A stretch of DNA of 64,000 nucleotides from an uncultured Veillonellaceae bacterium (GCA_945867815.1 CAMBIX010000008.1:1-64000); one strand, 5' to 3'; positions 46,355 through 55,351 are shown, counted from the stretch's first letter. Program-made: numbers and translations. The notes: a model not told the origin generated them from the letters alone.

Positions 46355-48841
46355 ATGGCAGATAATCACGAGAAAATAATTCGGATTGCATTGGCAGGCA
46401 ATCCGAATTGTGGTAAGACGACGATTTTTAACAATATTACAGGAGCCAAGCAGCATGTTGGTAACTATGCTGGGGTTACGGTAGAAAAGAAGGAAGGGAC
46501 TCGTAATTTTGAAGGGTATCGCCTTGATTTTATCGATTTGCCAGGTACCTATAGTTTAACGGCACGTTCTCTTGATGAGTTGGTTGCTCGTAATGTTATT
46601 GTTAACGATAATCCGGATTTGATTATGAATGTACTTGATGAATCAAATTTGGAACGAAATTTATATTTAGCAGCTCAGCTTATTGAGTTGGAAAAGCCTA
46701 TGGTTATTGCTCTTAATATGGACGATGTAGCCAAGGAAATGGGTGTTGACTTAGATTTAGATAAGATGGCTGAGTTAACAGGAGCCACTATAGTTCCTAC
46801 AGTAGGGCGTAATAATGAAGGGACAGATGACCTTTTGCGGGCTACCATTAAAGTAGCTCAGGCCGGTCAGCCAACAAAGGCTAAGATTGACTATGGTTCG
46901 AATATTGAACCAGCTATTGCTGAGTTACAAGCGGAATTGGAAGAGATAGCTAACCTTCATTATCCGCTTCGCTGGGTAGCGGTTAAACTTTTAGAAAATG
47001 ATGCGGATGTTGTTAAGAAAGTTAAGGCACTTAGTGGTACAGAAGGTATTTTAGCGAAAGCGCAGGGCATGCGGAAAACCTTAGGCGTTACTGATGATAT
47101 GGATGTTATCTTCCAAGAGAAGCGTCATGAATTTGCTGTTCAAGTCTTTAATGCCGTGCTTCGTAAGCCTATAGATGCTGGTTTAACACGATCTGATAAG
47201 ATTGATAAGATTATTACCAATCGTTGGCTAGGGTTACCTATCTTTGCTTTGGTGATGTATCTGTTATTTAACTTCGTTAATTTAGTTGGTTCCTATCCGC
47301 AGGATTGGTTAGCTGATTGTGTTACCCTTTTAGGCGATTGGGTATCTACAGTTATGCCGGAAGGGCAGCTGCAGTCCCTTATTGTTAATGGTGTGATTGC
47401 CGGTGTAGGGGCTGTATTGAGCTTTATTCCTCTTATTATTTTGCTCTTTATGGGGATTTCCTTCCTTGAAGATACCGGTTATATGGCGCGGGCTGCCTTT
47501 GTTATTGACCGCATTATGCGATCCTGTGGTTTACATGGTAAGTCCTTTATTCCTTTGATTCTTGGCTTTGGTTGTAGTATCCCAGGTATCATGGGGGCAC
47601 GTATTTTAGATAATCGAAAAGACCGAATGGTCACGATTTTGGTTATGCAGCTTATGAGTTGTAGTGCTCGGTTGCCGATTTATACCTTATTTGCAGCGGC
47701 TTTCTTTACGCCAGCACAAGGGGGGACGGTCTTATTTTCCGTTTATTTTGCAGGTATCATTTTAGCGGTTATTATGGCGATTGTTTTCCGTAAAACTTTA
47801 TTCAAAGGGGAAGCAGAACCTTTTGTTATGGAAATGCCACCGTATCATATGCCTACCTTAAAAAGTGTGTTAATGCATATGTGGGAACGGGCTGTCTTAT
47901 ACTTAAAAAAAGCAGGTACTTTCATTTTAGCAGCTTCGATTTTGGTTTGGTTCTTAGTTTCTTATCCACAAAATGTTCAATATTCGCAAGATTATGATGG
48001 TGCATCGGAACAGATTAATCAGATTTATGAAGAAAAAGATGCAGCGATTATGAATCATTTTGGCTTTACTGCTAAGGAACAACAGGATAAGATTATGAAT
48101 CTTGTGGATCAAATGAACACTATAGCAGCGGATCAAGAAGAAGACGATCAGTCAGAAGATACGGATGAAGATGCGGCAGAAGCTTCACAAGATGCTGATG
48201 AAGCAACTAAGATAGCTGATGAAGGTAATGTAGCCGCTACAGATATTGTAGCTACAGCTAAAAAAGTAACGCCACAGGAAAGTATTGCGCGGGCACAAAA
48301 AGAAGAGGTGCCTGATTACCTAACTGACTTAAAAGAAGGAAACAAGGCTAATTTTGATGCCGCTTGGGCTGTTTATGTAAATGACCAAGATAAGGATACC
48401 TTCCTTAAGAAGTTAGATGGCGATAAGAATGCAGAAAAGATTGGTCAGTCTTATGCAGCACGATTTGGTCAATTTGTAGAACCTATTATGCGGCCGTTAG
48501 GCTTTGACTGGAAGATGAGCTTGTCTTTGGTAGCAGCTATGGCCGCTAAGGAAGTTATGGTTAGTACCTTAGGTACGATATATGCGGTAGAAGCCGATGA
48601 AGACCATGAATCGTCACTTGCACAATATTTACATTCGGATCCAGACTTTACACCATTAATCGCTGTATGTTTGATGGTCTTCGTATTAATTTATCCACCA
48701 TGTATTGCCGCTATGGCTGTCTTTAAGAGAGAAGCTGGTTCTTGGGGCTGGTTAGCTTTCTTCATAGTTTATGCGACTGTACTGGCTTGGGTTGTCGCTT
48801 GGATTGTACGTCAAGTAGGTCTTTTGTTAGGATTCCAATAA
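46355..48841 (+). CDS. feoB: Ferrous iron transport protein B, with an acidic insertion
   Basis: GTP-dependent Fe2+ importer in the inner membrane, 828 residues. The N-terminal G domain has G1 GNPNCGKTT (15-23) and G3 DLPGTYSL. The membrane part has paired Gate motifs (GFGCSIPGIMGAR near 408 and AAKEVMVSTLG near 730). FeoB is commonly about 650-780 residues; the extra length comes from a charged region of about 130 residues between two helices (about 540-700), including an Asp/Glu run (EEDDQSEDTDEDAAEA) near 592-607. The insertion is in frame and the codon use is ordinary, so it is not a frameshift. A terminator follows at 48913-48950. Confidence 0.95.
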   Translation: MADNHEKIIRIALAGNPNCGKTTIFNNITGAKQHVGNYAGVTVEKKEGTRNFEGYRLDFIDLPGTYSLTARSLDELVARNVIVNDNPDLIMNVLDESNLERNLYLAAQLIELEKPMVIALNMDDVAKEMGVDLDLDKMAELTGATIVPTVGRNNEGTDDLLRATIKVAQAGQPTKAKIDYGSNIEPAIAELQAELEEIANLHYPLRWVAVKLLENDADVVKKVKALSGTEGILAKAQGMRKTLGVTDDMDVIFQEKRHEFAVQVFNAVLRKPIDAGLTRSDKIDKIITNRWLGLPIFALVMYLLFNFVNLVGSYPQDWLADCVTLLGDWVSTVMPEGQLQSLIVNGVIAGVGAVLSFIPLIILLFMGISFLEDTGYMARAAFVIDRIMRSCGLHGKSFIPLILGFGCSIPGIMGARILDNRKDRMVTILVMQLMSCSARLPIYTLFAAAFFTPAQGGTVLFSVYFAGIILAVIMAIVFRKTLFKGEAEPFVMEMPPYHMPTLKSVLMHMWERAVLYLKKAGTFILAASILVWFLVSYPQNVQYSQDYDGASEQINQIYEEKDAAIMNHFGFTAKEQQDKIMNLVDQMNTIAADQEEDDQSEDTDEDAAEASQDADEATKIADEGNVAATDIVATAKKVTPQESIARAQKEEVPDYLTDLKEGNKANFDAAWAVYVNDQDKDTFLKKLDGDKNAEKIGQSYAARFGQFVEPIMRPLGFDWKMSLSLVAAMAAKEVMVSTLGTIYAVEADEDHESSLAQYLHSDPDFTPLIAVCLMVFVLIYPPCIAAMAVFKREAGSWGWLAFFIVYATVLAWVVAWIVRQVGLLLGFQ

Positions 48842-48912
48842 GGCGATACTTGTAGTAGAGGTATTGCTTTAATGTATCCATGATTTAAGTGCGTGGTACT
48901 TGTTTTTAAATA

Positions 48913-48950
48913 GGAAAGACTCATTAGATAATTTAATGAGTCTTTCTCTT
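48913..48950 (+). terminator. Intrinsic terminator after feoB
   Basis: GGAAAGACTCATTA (48913-48926) pairs with TAATGAGTCTTTCT (48934-48947) and is followed by CTT and T-rich sequence. Confidence 0.88.
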
Positions 48951-49115
48951 ATATTTGAAGAAAATAATTGAGAAAATAAATAAAAATAGCAGTTAAATGA
49001 GAATAGAGTGAACTCTTTATATCATAGTTAATAAGTGTATTTAGATTGAATAATATAAAATAAAAATTAAATTATTATAAATGTATTGAAAATGAGAAAA
49101 AGGTGGTGTATACTA

Positions 49116-49307
49116 ATGGACAATTACATAGTTTATTTAATAGGACTTATCGCTGTTCTTTATATTGCTCGCAAATGTTATCGCAGTTGGACAGGTAAGG
49201 GCGGCTGTGGTTGTGGCTGTGATGGGTGTTCATCGTCGAAGAAAGTGAAACCTTCTTGCTGTAGTCCAGATGCGGGGCAGAAAGAGAGCCGAGAAGAAGA
49301 TAAGTAG
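49116..49307 (+). CDS. FeoB-associated Cys-rich membrane protein
   Basis: A 63-residue protein with one N-terminal membrane helix (about 3-22, YIVYLIGLIAVLYIARKCY) and a cysteine-rich segment (GKGGCGCGCDGCSSSKK...SCCSPD) with seven cysteines after residue 30, plus one at the helix end. Small proteins of this design occur next to feoB in many Firmicutes and may deliver or sense iron. The ATG at 49116 was chosen over a 10-codon extension; GGTGG lies nine bases upstream. A terminator separates it from feoB, so it may be expressed separately. Confidence 0.85.
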   Translation: MDNYIVYLIGLIAVLYIARKCYRSWTGKGGCGCGCDGCSSSKKVKPSCCSPDAGQKESREEDK

Positions 49308-49419
49308 AAGCTGTGTAGATAGGGGGATTCCCTACATAAAGTAAGCTTGTAATTGTTTGAAGTTATAAGATACGAAGAAGTCGTATCAGTTGTTACGTAT
49401 GAGAAAGGATGAATTTATT

Positions 49420-49698
49420 ATGGTATTTAATATTAAGAAAGAAACAGTAAAAGATGCTAATGTATTCGCCGCTGGGTTGGCTTTAGGTACCTTAGGATTG
49501 CGCGTATTAACGAGTAAAGATGCGCGTAAAGTATATTCCCATGTAGTAGCAGCTGGTATGCGGGCTAAAGAAAGTGTTATGGGTACGGTTGAACGTGTAC
49601 AGGCAAGTACAGACGATATTGTTGCGGAAGCAAAAGAAATCAACGCGGCTCGTGACGAAGCACTTTTTGATGACAAGACCTCGGCAGAAGGCAAATAA
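49420..49698 (+). CDS. PacL/DUF6110-like small protein paired with a P1B ATPase
   Basis: A 92-residue protein. The N-terminal half has a hydrophobic/glycine stretch (about 13-33) followed by TSKDARKVYSHVVAAGMRAKE, a pattern I associate with the DUF6110 proteins that sit before metal P-type ATPases; mycobacterial PacL (DUF1490) proteins have a similar design and act as scaffolds for their pumps. The C-terminal half is acidic and helical. It lacks the metal-binding His/Asp tail of PacL1. The start at 49420 has AAAGGA upstream. Its stop overlaps the ATPase ATG by one base, so the two are translationally coupled. Confidence 0.7.
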   Translation: MVFNIKKETVKDANVFAAGLALGTLGLRVLTSKDARKVYSHVVAAGMRAKESVMGTVERVQASTDDIVAEAKEINAARDEALFDDKTSAEGK

Positions 49699-51824
49699 TG
49701 TTACAATTTACCCTTATTCAACGCTTACGGTATCGCTTGCATATACGTTGTAGTGGTCGTAAATTTACAGAAGCACAGGCCGCCTATATTGAAGATTTGT
49801 TGCAGGCACATGAAGCCATTACAAAGGCTAAGTTTATTACACGGCTGGGTGATATTATTATCACTTTTAATGGTGATTTAGCGGCTGTGAAAGAGGCGGT
49901 TGAGGCCTTGCGGACTGTTGATTTGTCAGCAGCACCGGCCTTGCCTGATAATTCGCCACGTCTTGTAAATAAGCGATATCGTGAACAGATGATAGATAAG
50001 ACCTTGTTATATTTAGGAAAACGCTTATTATTGCCATTGCCTTTACGTGCAGCTTGGTCTTGGGCTAGCGCAGTTAAGTTTATAGGGCGGGCCGTTAAAG
50101 CTTTATGGCATCGTCAATTATCTGTCGAAGTATTAGATGGAACGGCTATTACCGTCTCTTTATTGCGTCAAGATGTATCGACAGCTGGTGCTGTTATGTA
50201 TCTTTTAGGCGTTGGGGAAATTTTAGAAGAATGGACCTTGCGACGGTCTGTTCTTGATTTAGCCCAAAGTATGTCCTTACATGTAGATAAGGTATGGGTT
50301 AAGGAAGGACAAGCTGAAGTAAGTAAACCAGTTAGTCAAGTTGTGGCTGGTGACCATATTATTATTCGTCATGGTGATGTCATTCCTTTGGATGGTGTCG
50401 TTCTTGATGGCGTTGTTTTAGTTAATGAAAGCTCCATGACTGGTGAAGCAGAAGCGGTTCGCCGAGAAGAAGGCCAATCTGTTTATGCAGGGACTGTTGT
50501 AGAAGATGGGCAATGCACAGTGGAAGTTCGTGGTAATGCGCAATCATCTCGTTATGAACAGATTGTATCCATGATTGAAGATTCGGAACAGATGAAGTCA
50601 ACTATGGAACAAAAGGCTTTCCGTATGGCCGATAAATTAGTACCTGTCAGCTTCTTAGGGACGATTGTTACTTATTTGTTGACGAGAAATACCTTAAAGG
50701 CTCTTTCCTTCTTAATGGTTGACTTCTCTTGTGCCTTGAAATTATCAACGCCACTAGCGGTTTTGTCGGCTATGGAAGAAGCGTCCAAACGAGGCATTAC
50801 CGTTAAGGGCGGTAAGTTTATGGAACAAATCGCGGTAGCAGATATGGTTGTTTTGGATAAGACGGGTACCTTAACAAAGGCTGAACCTGTTTTTGAAGAT
50901 ATCATTCCTTTTGATGGACGAGATAAGGATGAAATGCTAGCCTTAGCGGCTTGCTTAGAAGAGCATTTTCCTCATTCTATGGCTAAGGCCATTATTGAGG
51001 CAGCTGACGAAAAAGGCCTCTTGCATACGAAAGAAATGCATTCCAAGGTTGAGTATGTAGTGGCTCATGGCATTGCCTCTCGCGTTAATCGGTATCGCTG
51101 CCGTATTGGTAGTGCGCACTTTATCTTCGATGATAATAAGACTAAAATACCTGAATGTGAACAAGATAAGTTTGATAACTTGCCGAATACGTCATCTCAT
51201 ATTTTCTTGGCTATTGGTGGTGTTTTAGCAGCTGTGATTTGCATCAAAGACCCTATTCGTAAGGAAGCTAAGAGTGTAATTGCTGGCTTGCATGACTTAG
51301 GTGTAAAAAAAGTTGTTATGATGACTGGTGACAGTCGGCGTAATGCAGAACGCGTAGCTAAGCAATTAGGTATTGATGAGTTTCATGCAGAAGTCTTACC
51401 AGAAGATAAGGCCACTTATGTCAAAGAAGCAAAAGCTAAGGGCTATACAGTTATGATGGTAGGCGACGGCATTAATGACTCGCCAGCTTTATCGGAAGCC
51501 AATGTAGGTGTTGCCATGAATGAAGGGGCACCAATTGCTCAGGAAATTGCTAATGTTACCATATCGTCTGACCATTTACAGGCCTTAGTCGATTTGCGTA
51601 ACATATCTATGCTTTTAATGCAGCGTATTAAGCATAACTTTAAAGGGATTGTTGGTGTCAATGGGTCTTTAGTGGCCTTAGGTGTTTTATCTATATTGCC
51701 ACCGAGTTCAACAGCTTGGATTCATAATTTTTATACCCTAGCTGTTGGATTGCACAGTATGACGCCTTTGCTTCCCGTAAGAGAACAAGAAAAGTTTTTA
51801 CAAGTTCCTCTAGTTAAGGCTTAG
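49698..51824 (+). CDS. P1B-type metal-translocating ATPase
   Basis: Membrane pump of 708 residues that exports a transition metal using ATP. The phosphorylation motif is DKTGT (387-391), the actuator motif is TGE (248-250), and GDGINDSPAL lies near 594. The N-terminal 70 residues resemble a heavy-metal-associated domain but lack CxxC. The membrane metal-site motif, usually CPC or SPC, reads FSC (343-345, in DFSCALKLSTP), so the metal is probably not Cu; Mn, Fe, Co or Zn are possible. It follows the PacL-like gene with a 1-bp overlap and lies downstream of feoAB. Confidence 0.9.
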   Translation: MLQFTLIQRLRYRLHIRCSGRKFTEAQAAYIEDLLQAHEAITKAKFITRLGDIIITFNGDLAAVKEAVEALRTVDLSAAPALPDNSPRLVNKRYREQMIDKTLLYLGKRLLLPLPLRAAWSWASAVKFIGRAVKALWHRQLSVEVLDGTAITVSLLRQDVSTAGAVMYLLGVGEILEEWTLRRSVLDLAQSMSLHVDKVWVKEGQAEVSKPVSQVVAGDHIIIRHGDVIPLDGVVLDGVVLVNESSMTGEAEAVRREEGQSVYAGTVVEDGQCTVEVRGNAQSSRYEQIVSMIEDSEQMKSTMEQKAFRMADKLVPVSFLGTIVTYLLTRNTLKALSFLMVDFSCALKLSTPLAVLSAMEEASKRGITVKGGKFMEQIAVADMVVLDKTGTLTKAEPVFEDIIPFDGRDKDEMLALAACLEEHFPHSMAKAIIEAADEKGLLHTKEMHSKVEYVVAHGIASRVNRYRCRIGSAHFIFDDNKTKIPECEQDKFDNLPNTSSHIFLAIGGVLAAVICIKDPIRKEAKSVIAGLHDLGVKKVVMMTGDSRRNAERVAKQLGIDEFHAEVLPEDKATYVKEAKAKGYTVMMVGDGINDSPALSEANVGVAMNEGAPIAQEIANVTISSDHLQALVDLRNISMLLMQRIKHNFKGIVGVNGSLVALGVLSILPPSSTAWIHNFYTLAVGLHSMTPLLPVREQEKFLQVPLVKA

Positions 51825-51836
51825 ACAAAGTAAATA

Positions 51837-51903
51837 AAAACGGATGTACCTTATCCTAAAGGTAGGCGGGTTCCTGCTTTAGATAAGATATGTCCGTTTT
51901 TTC
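51837..51903 (+). terminator. Intrinsic terminator after the metal ATPase
   Basis: CGGATGTACCTTATC (51841-51855) pairs with 51882-51896 with two wobble pairs and one mismatch, flanked by A-run and T-run. The 26-nt loop holds a second pairing, CTAAAG with CTTTAG. Confidence 0.88.
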
Positions 51904-51965
51904 TAGTATTTTATAGGTGCCTATAGTAAAATAGAGAAGGTATTTTATTTATAGGGGGAAGTAGA

Positions 51966-52370
51966 ATGAAGGTTCTCGTAGATATATTCCTACGTACGTT
52001 ATATATGAGTTTATTTATTATTTTGATTCCACTAGGAGCTTATACTATACATAATGGGTCTAGTGCAACGGTGGCTCTTTTTAGTTATGTGGTTTTATCG
52101 GTAGGTATTCCGGTTTTGTATATGACATCTAAGATTAGTGGCTTTGGCCCTAAGGAACATCGAATTAATCGCTTTTTATACGTAGTTAGTTGGCTTATTG
52201 TTGAATTTGCTACCTACCATTCATTCTTTGCCGTGGATTTGAGTCTCTTGTGGACACTGCCTAATGTAGGCCGTGATATTATCTTTGTTCTTCTTATGTA
52301 TGTGCAGGTCTTTTTCTCGGTTATATTAGCTTATATTCTTACTAGCATTAAAAGAGGTGTGTGTCGATGA
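51966..52370 (+). CDS. Hypothetical membrane protein, four helices
   Basis: Unrecognised 134-residue protein with about four hydrophobic helices (about 7-26, 33-53, 68-90 and 101-128). A GGGGG stretch precedes the ATG. It overlaps the next membrane-protein gene by 4 bp (ATGA), so the two probably form one complex or pathway. I cannot assign a function. Confidence 0.7.
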   Translation: MKVLVDIFLRTLYMSLFIILIPLGAYTIHNGSSATVALFSYVVLSVGIPVLYMTSKISGFGPKEHRINRFLYVVSWLIVEFATYHSFFAVDLSLLWTLPNVGRDIIFVLLMYVQVFFSVILAYILTSIKRGVCR

Positions 52371-53233
52371 TTAGAGGCTTATTACGCAATATAGGCGCAA
52401 CGGCCTTGTTGGCGGTTCCTATTACCCTCTTGGTAGGGTTAGGCAACTTAACCAATATATCGATTAATGTATTTGGCCTCTTAGTTTTAGTTTTGCCATA
52501 TATTTATCGACTGAATAGCCGCCTTCGTCACTGGTTGGCTGCTATGCCTTGGCACAGTGGTTATTATTTTTATAGTTGGTTATGGTGGCAGCTCTTTTTC
52601 TTCTTTGGCAGTACGGCTATTCCTATTAATATTGGCGACGCTCATAATTGGTTGATTACTTTAATATGGGCTGTTGTATTGTTGGTTGTCACTTTAATTA
52701 TTATTATTTGGGGTATGGCAGCTACTCTATTCTTTAAACGAGCTCATAAGCATGAATGGATAGATACCACGCTAGATATAAGTGCCTATGCCTTGCCCGT
52801 ACCCTTGCTTTTGATTGGAAATATTTTGTATTTAAATGTAACAGATCCTATGGTGGCTCTGCGAATTAGTCGAGGCGTCTTTACTTTATTGACCTTATTA
52901 ACCTACTTTGGCTTGTTTGAAAGTATTGTGGTTATGCTAGCCTATTTATATCCAAGGTCAGACAACTATCGCCGCATTCGGCTTGTACGTATATTGGTTA
53001 CTGTTTTAGTTTGGTTTGCTATTAATGCACATATGCTTTTAGGTGGCTATATACCACAATGGGGTATGTACTTAATGGCGTTAGCTTTGCCTATGTTTCA
53101 GGCTAGTCCCCTTGTGTACATTACGCCAGCCGTATTTGAGTTTATCGTTTTTGGTATAGCGGTTGCTTGTGGTATGTGGGTTGAAAGACGGCTTATTACT
53201 TATAGTAAGCGTAGACAGGCCACTAAAAGATAA
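52367..53233 (+). CDS. Hypothetical polytopic membrane protein
   Basis: Unrecognised 288-residue protein with about eight hydrophobic segments and a basic C-terminus (ITYSKRRQATKR), suggesting a cytoplasmic C-end. An aromatic-rich stretch near 57-80 (YYFYSWLWWQLFFFF) stands out. I chose the ATG at 52367, inside the stop of the previous gene, because GAGGTG is eight bases upstream; a GTG six bases earlier is less well spaced. Confidence 0.72.
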   Translation: MIRGLLRNIGATALLAVPITLLVGLGNLTNISINVFGLLVLVLPYIYRLNSRLRHWLAAMPWHSGYYFYSWLWWQLFFFFGSTAIPINIGDAHNWLITLIWAVVLLVVTLIIIIWGMAATLFFKRAHKHEWIDTTLDISAYALPVPLLLIGNILYLNVTDPMVALRISRGVFTLLTLLTYFGLFESIVVMLAYLYPRSDNYRRIRLVRILVTVLVWFAINAHMLLGGYIPQWGMYLMALALPMFQASPLVYITPAVFEFIVFGIAVACGMWVERRLITYSKRRQATKR

Positions 53234-53285
53234 ACTGCTAGTTAGTAGAATTATAAAATGCGTTAGATATAATGGGTATAAATAA

Positions 53286-53975
53286 ATGAAAATAGAAACT
53301 AATACAAAGATAAAAAAGCCCAATAAGGAAATAATTTGTAGAAAATATAGAGATAAAAAGCAAGAGGTTAGTAATCCCTATAAGAGTTGGCGGCAACGCA
53401 TTAGTCCTAGACAATATTTTATTTTTATTGTGCTTATACTTATTATTGCGGCCTTAAGTGTATTTGGCATTGGCTTTGTTGGGTGGAATTATATTCAATT
53501 ATCCCTTTTGATTATTCCTGTATCCTTAGGCGCCTTCCTTGACCGCTATAAGATGGGGATAGCCTTGGCCTTAGTGATGGGATTGTATACGCTTATGTAT
53601 GAAGTCTTTCAGAACTTTATTGCCATTAATTATATGAATTTTATTTTTAAAAATCCTATTGTGGCTATATTGCCAGAAGTAATAGGCGTAGCCATCTTGT
53701 CTTGGGTTTATAGTAAGCTAGGCATAGCCTATAAATGGCTTCGTATAATAGCTGCTGCCTTTTCGGGTATGGCTGTTTATGAGCTTTGTATCTTACTAGG
53801 TGCTTATGTGGTAGGCAGGCCCTTGTTCTTATCTTGGACGGGTCTTTCCATAAGTGATTTTTATAATATTCTTATTGGCGTAGGCCTTGTACAGTGGGGT
53901 GTGCTAAGTCTATTAGTAAGTCTTGTTTCTATACCTATTGTGTATGTGGTTGATTATAAGTGGCCTAAATCGTGA
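53286..53975 (+). CDS. Membrane protein resembling an ECF transporter S component
   Basis: A 229-residue protein with a basic cytoplasmic N-terminus (residues 1-44, rich in Lys) and six hydrophobic segments. The size, number of helices and the segment YIQLSLLIIPVSLGAFLDRYKMGIALALVMGLYTLMYE resemble S components of energy-coupling factor vitamin transporters. No ECF ATPases or T component are in the window, so if the assignment is right it would use a shared module elsewhere. The substrate is unknown. The end of its coding sequence is partly repeated downstream (53954-54046). Confidence 0.55.
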   Translation: MKIETNTKIKKPNKEIICRKYRDKKQEVSNPYKSWRQRISPRQYFIFIVLILIIAALSVFGIGFVGWNYIQLSLLIIPVSLGAFLDRYKMGIALALVMGLYTLMYEVFQNFIAINYMNFIFKNPIVAILPEVIGVAILSWVYSKLGIAYKWLRIIAAAFSGMAVYELCILLGAYVVGRPLFLSWTGLSISDFYNILIGVGLVQWGVLSLLVSLVSIPIVYVVDYKWPKS

Positions 53976-54046
53976 TATATATAAGTGGTCTAAGTTATTA
54001 AATCGTGATGCATATAAGTGGTTTAAGTTGTGATAACTAATTGATA
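53954..54046. repeat. Direct repeats spanning the gene end
   Basis: A unit containing TATAAGTGG(C/T)(C/T)TAA occurs three times: inside the stop-codon end of the preceding gene (from 53954), at about 53980 and at about 54012. AAATCGTGAT separates the first two copies from what follows. The copies have diverged by a few bases. Confidence 0.8.
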
Positions 54047-54078
54047 AGGGTATTTATAATTATATAAGGAGAATAGAG

Positions 54079-54112
54079 ACCAATTTACAGTGATTTGTAA
54101 GTTGGTTTTCTT
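54079..54112 (+). terminator. Probable intrinsic terminator
   Basis: ACCAATTTACA (54079-54089) pairs with TGTAAGTTGGT (54096-54106) with one G-T pair, followed by TTTCTTG. It isolates the ECF-like gene from the lipoprotein gene. Confidence 0.75.
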
Positions 54113-54166
54113 GTATAGATAGGCGTTAAGTAAAAACAAGCGTGGTAGGAAAGAAAAGAGGAGGCT

Positions 54167-55171
54167 ATGAAAGTGGACTTAAAGAGAAGAAATAGTAAAT
54201 TACATTGGCTTTTTTATAGTTTCCTAAGCTTTATTTTTTTATTTACTTTAGTTTTGGCTAGTGGCTGCACCAGTCAGTCAAAGCCAACAGATGGTAAATT
54301 GCAGGTAGTCACTACAATTTATCCTGTTTATGATCTGGCTAAGGTTATTGGCGGAGATAAGGCGGATGTAACTATGCTGGTAGCACCAGGGGTGGAACCT
54401 CATGATTGGGAACCGATGGTGTCAAACTTAAAAGCTATTGGTAAGGCACAAGTTTTTTTGTATAATGGGGCGGGTATGGAGCCTGTACAGAAGCTTTTGA
54501 CTAAAGATGTGTTGCGTCAGGCTTTGCCAGTAGATTTGTCTAAGTCGGTTGTGGTACGGCCAATGGAGGAAGAAGAAGTTAATCTTGAGGCTGATGATAG
54601 ACACACAGCAGCTAATCATAAAGACAATCATGAGGCTGAACATGTTCATATGGATGATCCTCATATTTGGCTTGATCCGCTTAATGTAGAAAAAGAAGTT
54701 GATGCGGTAGTAGCGGCTTTTTCTAAAGAAGATCCAGCGAATGCTGCCTATTACGCAGAAAATGGTCGCAAGTATAAAGAACAGTTACAGGCCTTAAATC
54801 AAGCTTATGTGGATTGGGCTAAAACCGTGAAAGATAAGAATTTAGTTGTTACCCATGAGGCCTTTGGTTATTTGGCAGCTCAATATGGATTTAAACAGGT
54901 AGGCATTATGGGTATATTTCCTGATACAGAACCTACACCGGATAAGATGGCTCGTATCGTCTCCTTTATTAAGAAGAATCATGTAAAAGCTATTTTTTCG
55001 GAAGCCTTGGTTAGTCCCAAGCTAGCTGATGCTATTGCTAAGGAGACGGGCGTTCATGTGTACCAGTTAAATACAGTGGAAGCCTTAAGTAAGGAAGACA
55101 TGGCTCAGGGGGATACGTATTTAACTTTGATGCGACAGAATTTGAAGATTTTACAAGAGGCCTTGCATTAA
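54167..55171 (+). CDS. Metal ABC transporter substrate-binding lipoprotein (ZnuA/AdcA-like)
   Basis: Cluster A-I binding protein of 334 residues for Zn2+ or Mn2+. The N-terminal hydrophobic segment ends in a lipobox (ASGC, C34). Metal ligand candidates are H in GVEPHDWEP (about 77), H in DPHIWLDP (about 165), H in THEAFGYL (about 227) and D/E in SEALVSPKLADA (about 285). A His-rich loop (about 143-165, HTAANHKDNHEAEHVHMDD) favours zinc. No permease or ATPase gene is adjacent, so it is an orphan in this window. GAGGAGG precedes the start. Confidence 0.9.
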   Translation: MKVDLKRRNSKLHWLFYSFLSFIFLFTLVLASGCTSQSKPTDGKLQVVTTIYPVYDLAKVIGGDKADVTMLVAPGVEPHDWEPMVSNLKAIGKAQVFLYNGAGMEPVQKLLTKDVLRQALPVDLSKSVVVRPMEEEEVNLEADDRHTAANHKDNHEAEHVHMDDPHIWLDPLNVEKEVDAVVAAFSKEDPANAAYYAENGRKYKEQLQALNQAYVDWAKTVKDKNLVVTHEAFGYLAAQYGFKQVGIMGIFPDTEPTPDKMARIVSFIKKNHVKAIFSEALVSPKLADAIAKETGVHVYQLNTVEALSKEDMAQGDTYLTLMRQNLKILQEALH

Positions 55172-55290
55172 TGAGGCTTGTGGTGCTTGCTAAGATAGAA
55201 GCCTTGTTAAGAGTTAACTTTTTCTGATACTAGGTAGTTTTTTAGTTGGCTAAAGATGCGTCTTGACTGAAAGAAGACCTATATAAACGG

Positions 55291-55319
55291 TTGTCAGCTC
55301 TTCTGGTATATGCTAAAAT
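55291..55319 (+). promoter_or_regulatory. Probable promoter of the SCIFF peptide gene
   Basis: TTGTCA (55291-55296) and TAAAAT (55314-55319) are spaced by 17 bp, 32 bp before the SCIFF start codon. Confidence 0.65.
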
Positions 55320-55351
55320 GGATGAGAAGTGAAGGGTAAGGAGGAATACCG

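Noticed and set aside
49386-49694. Minus-strand ORF of 102 codons opposite the PacL-like gene
   Set aside because: The + strand frame has a ribosome site, a 1-bp overlap with the ATPase and a family-like pattern; the minus frame has none of these.
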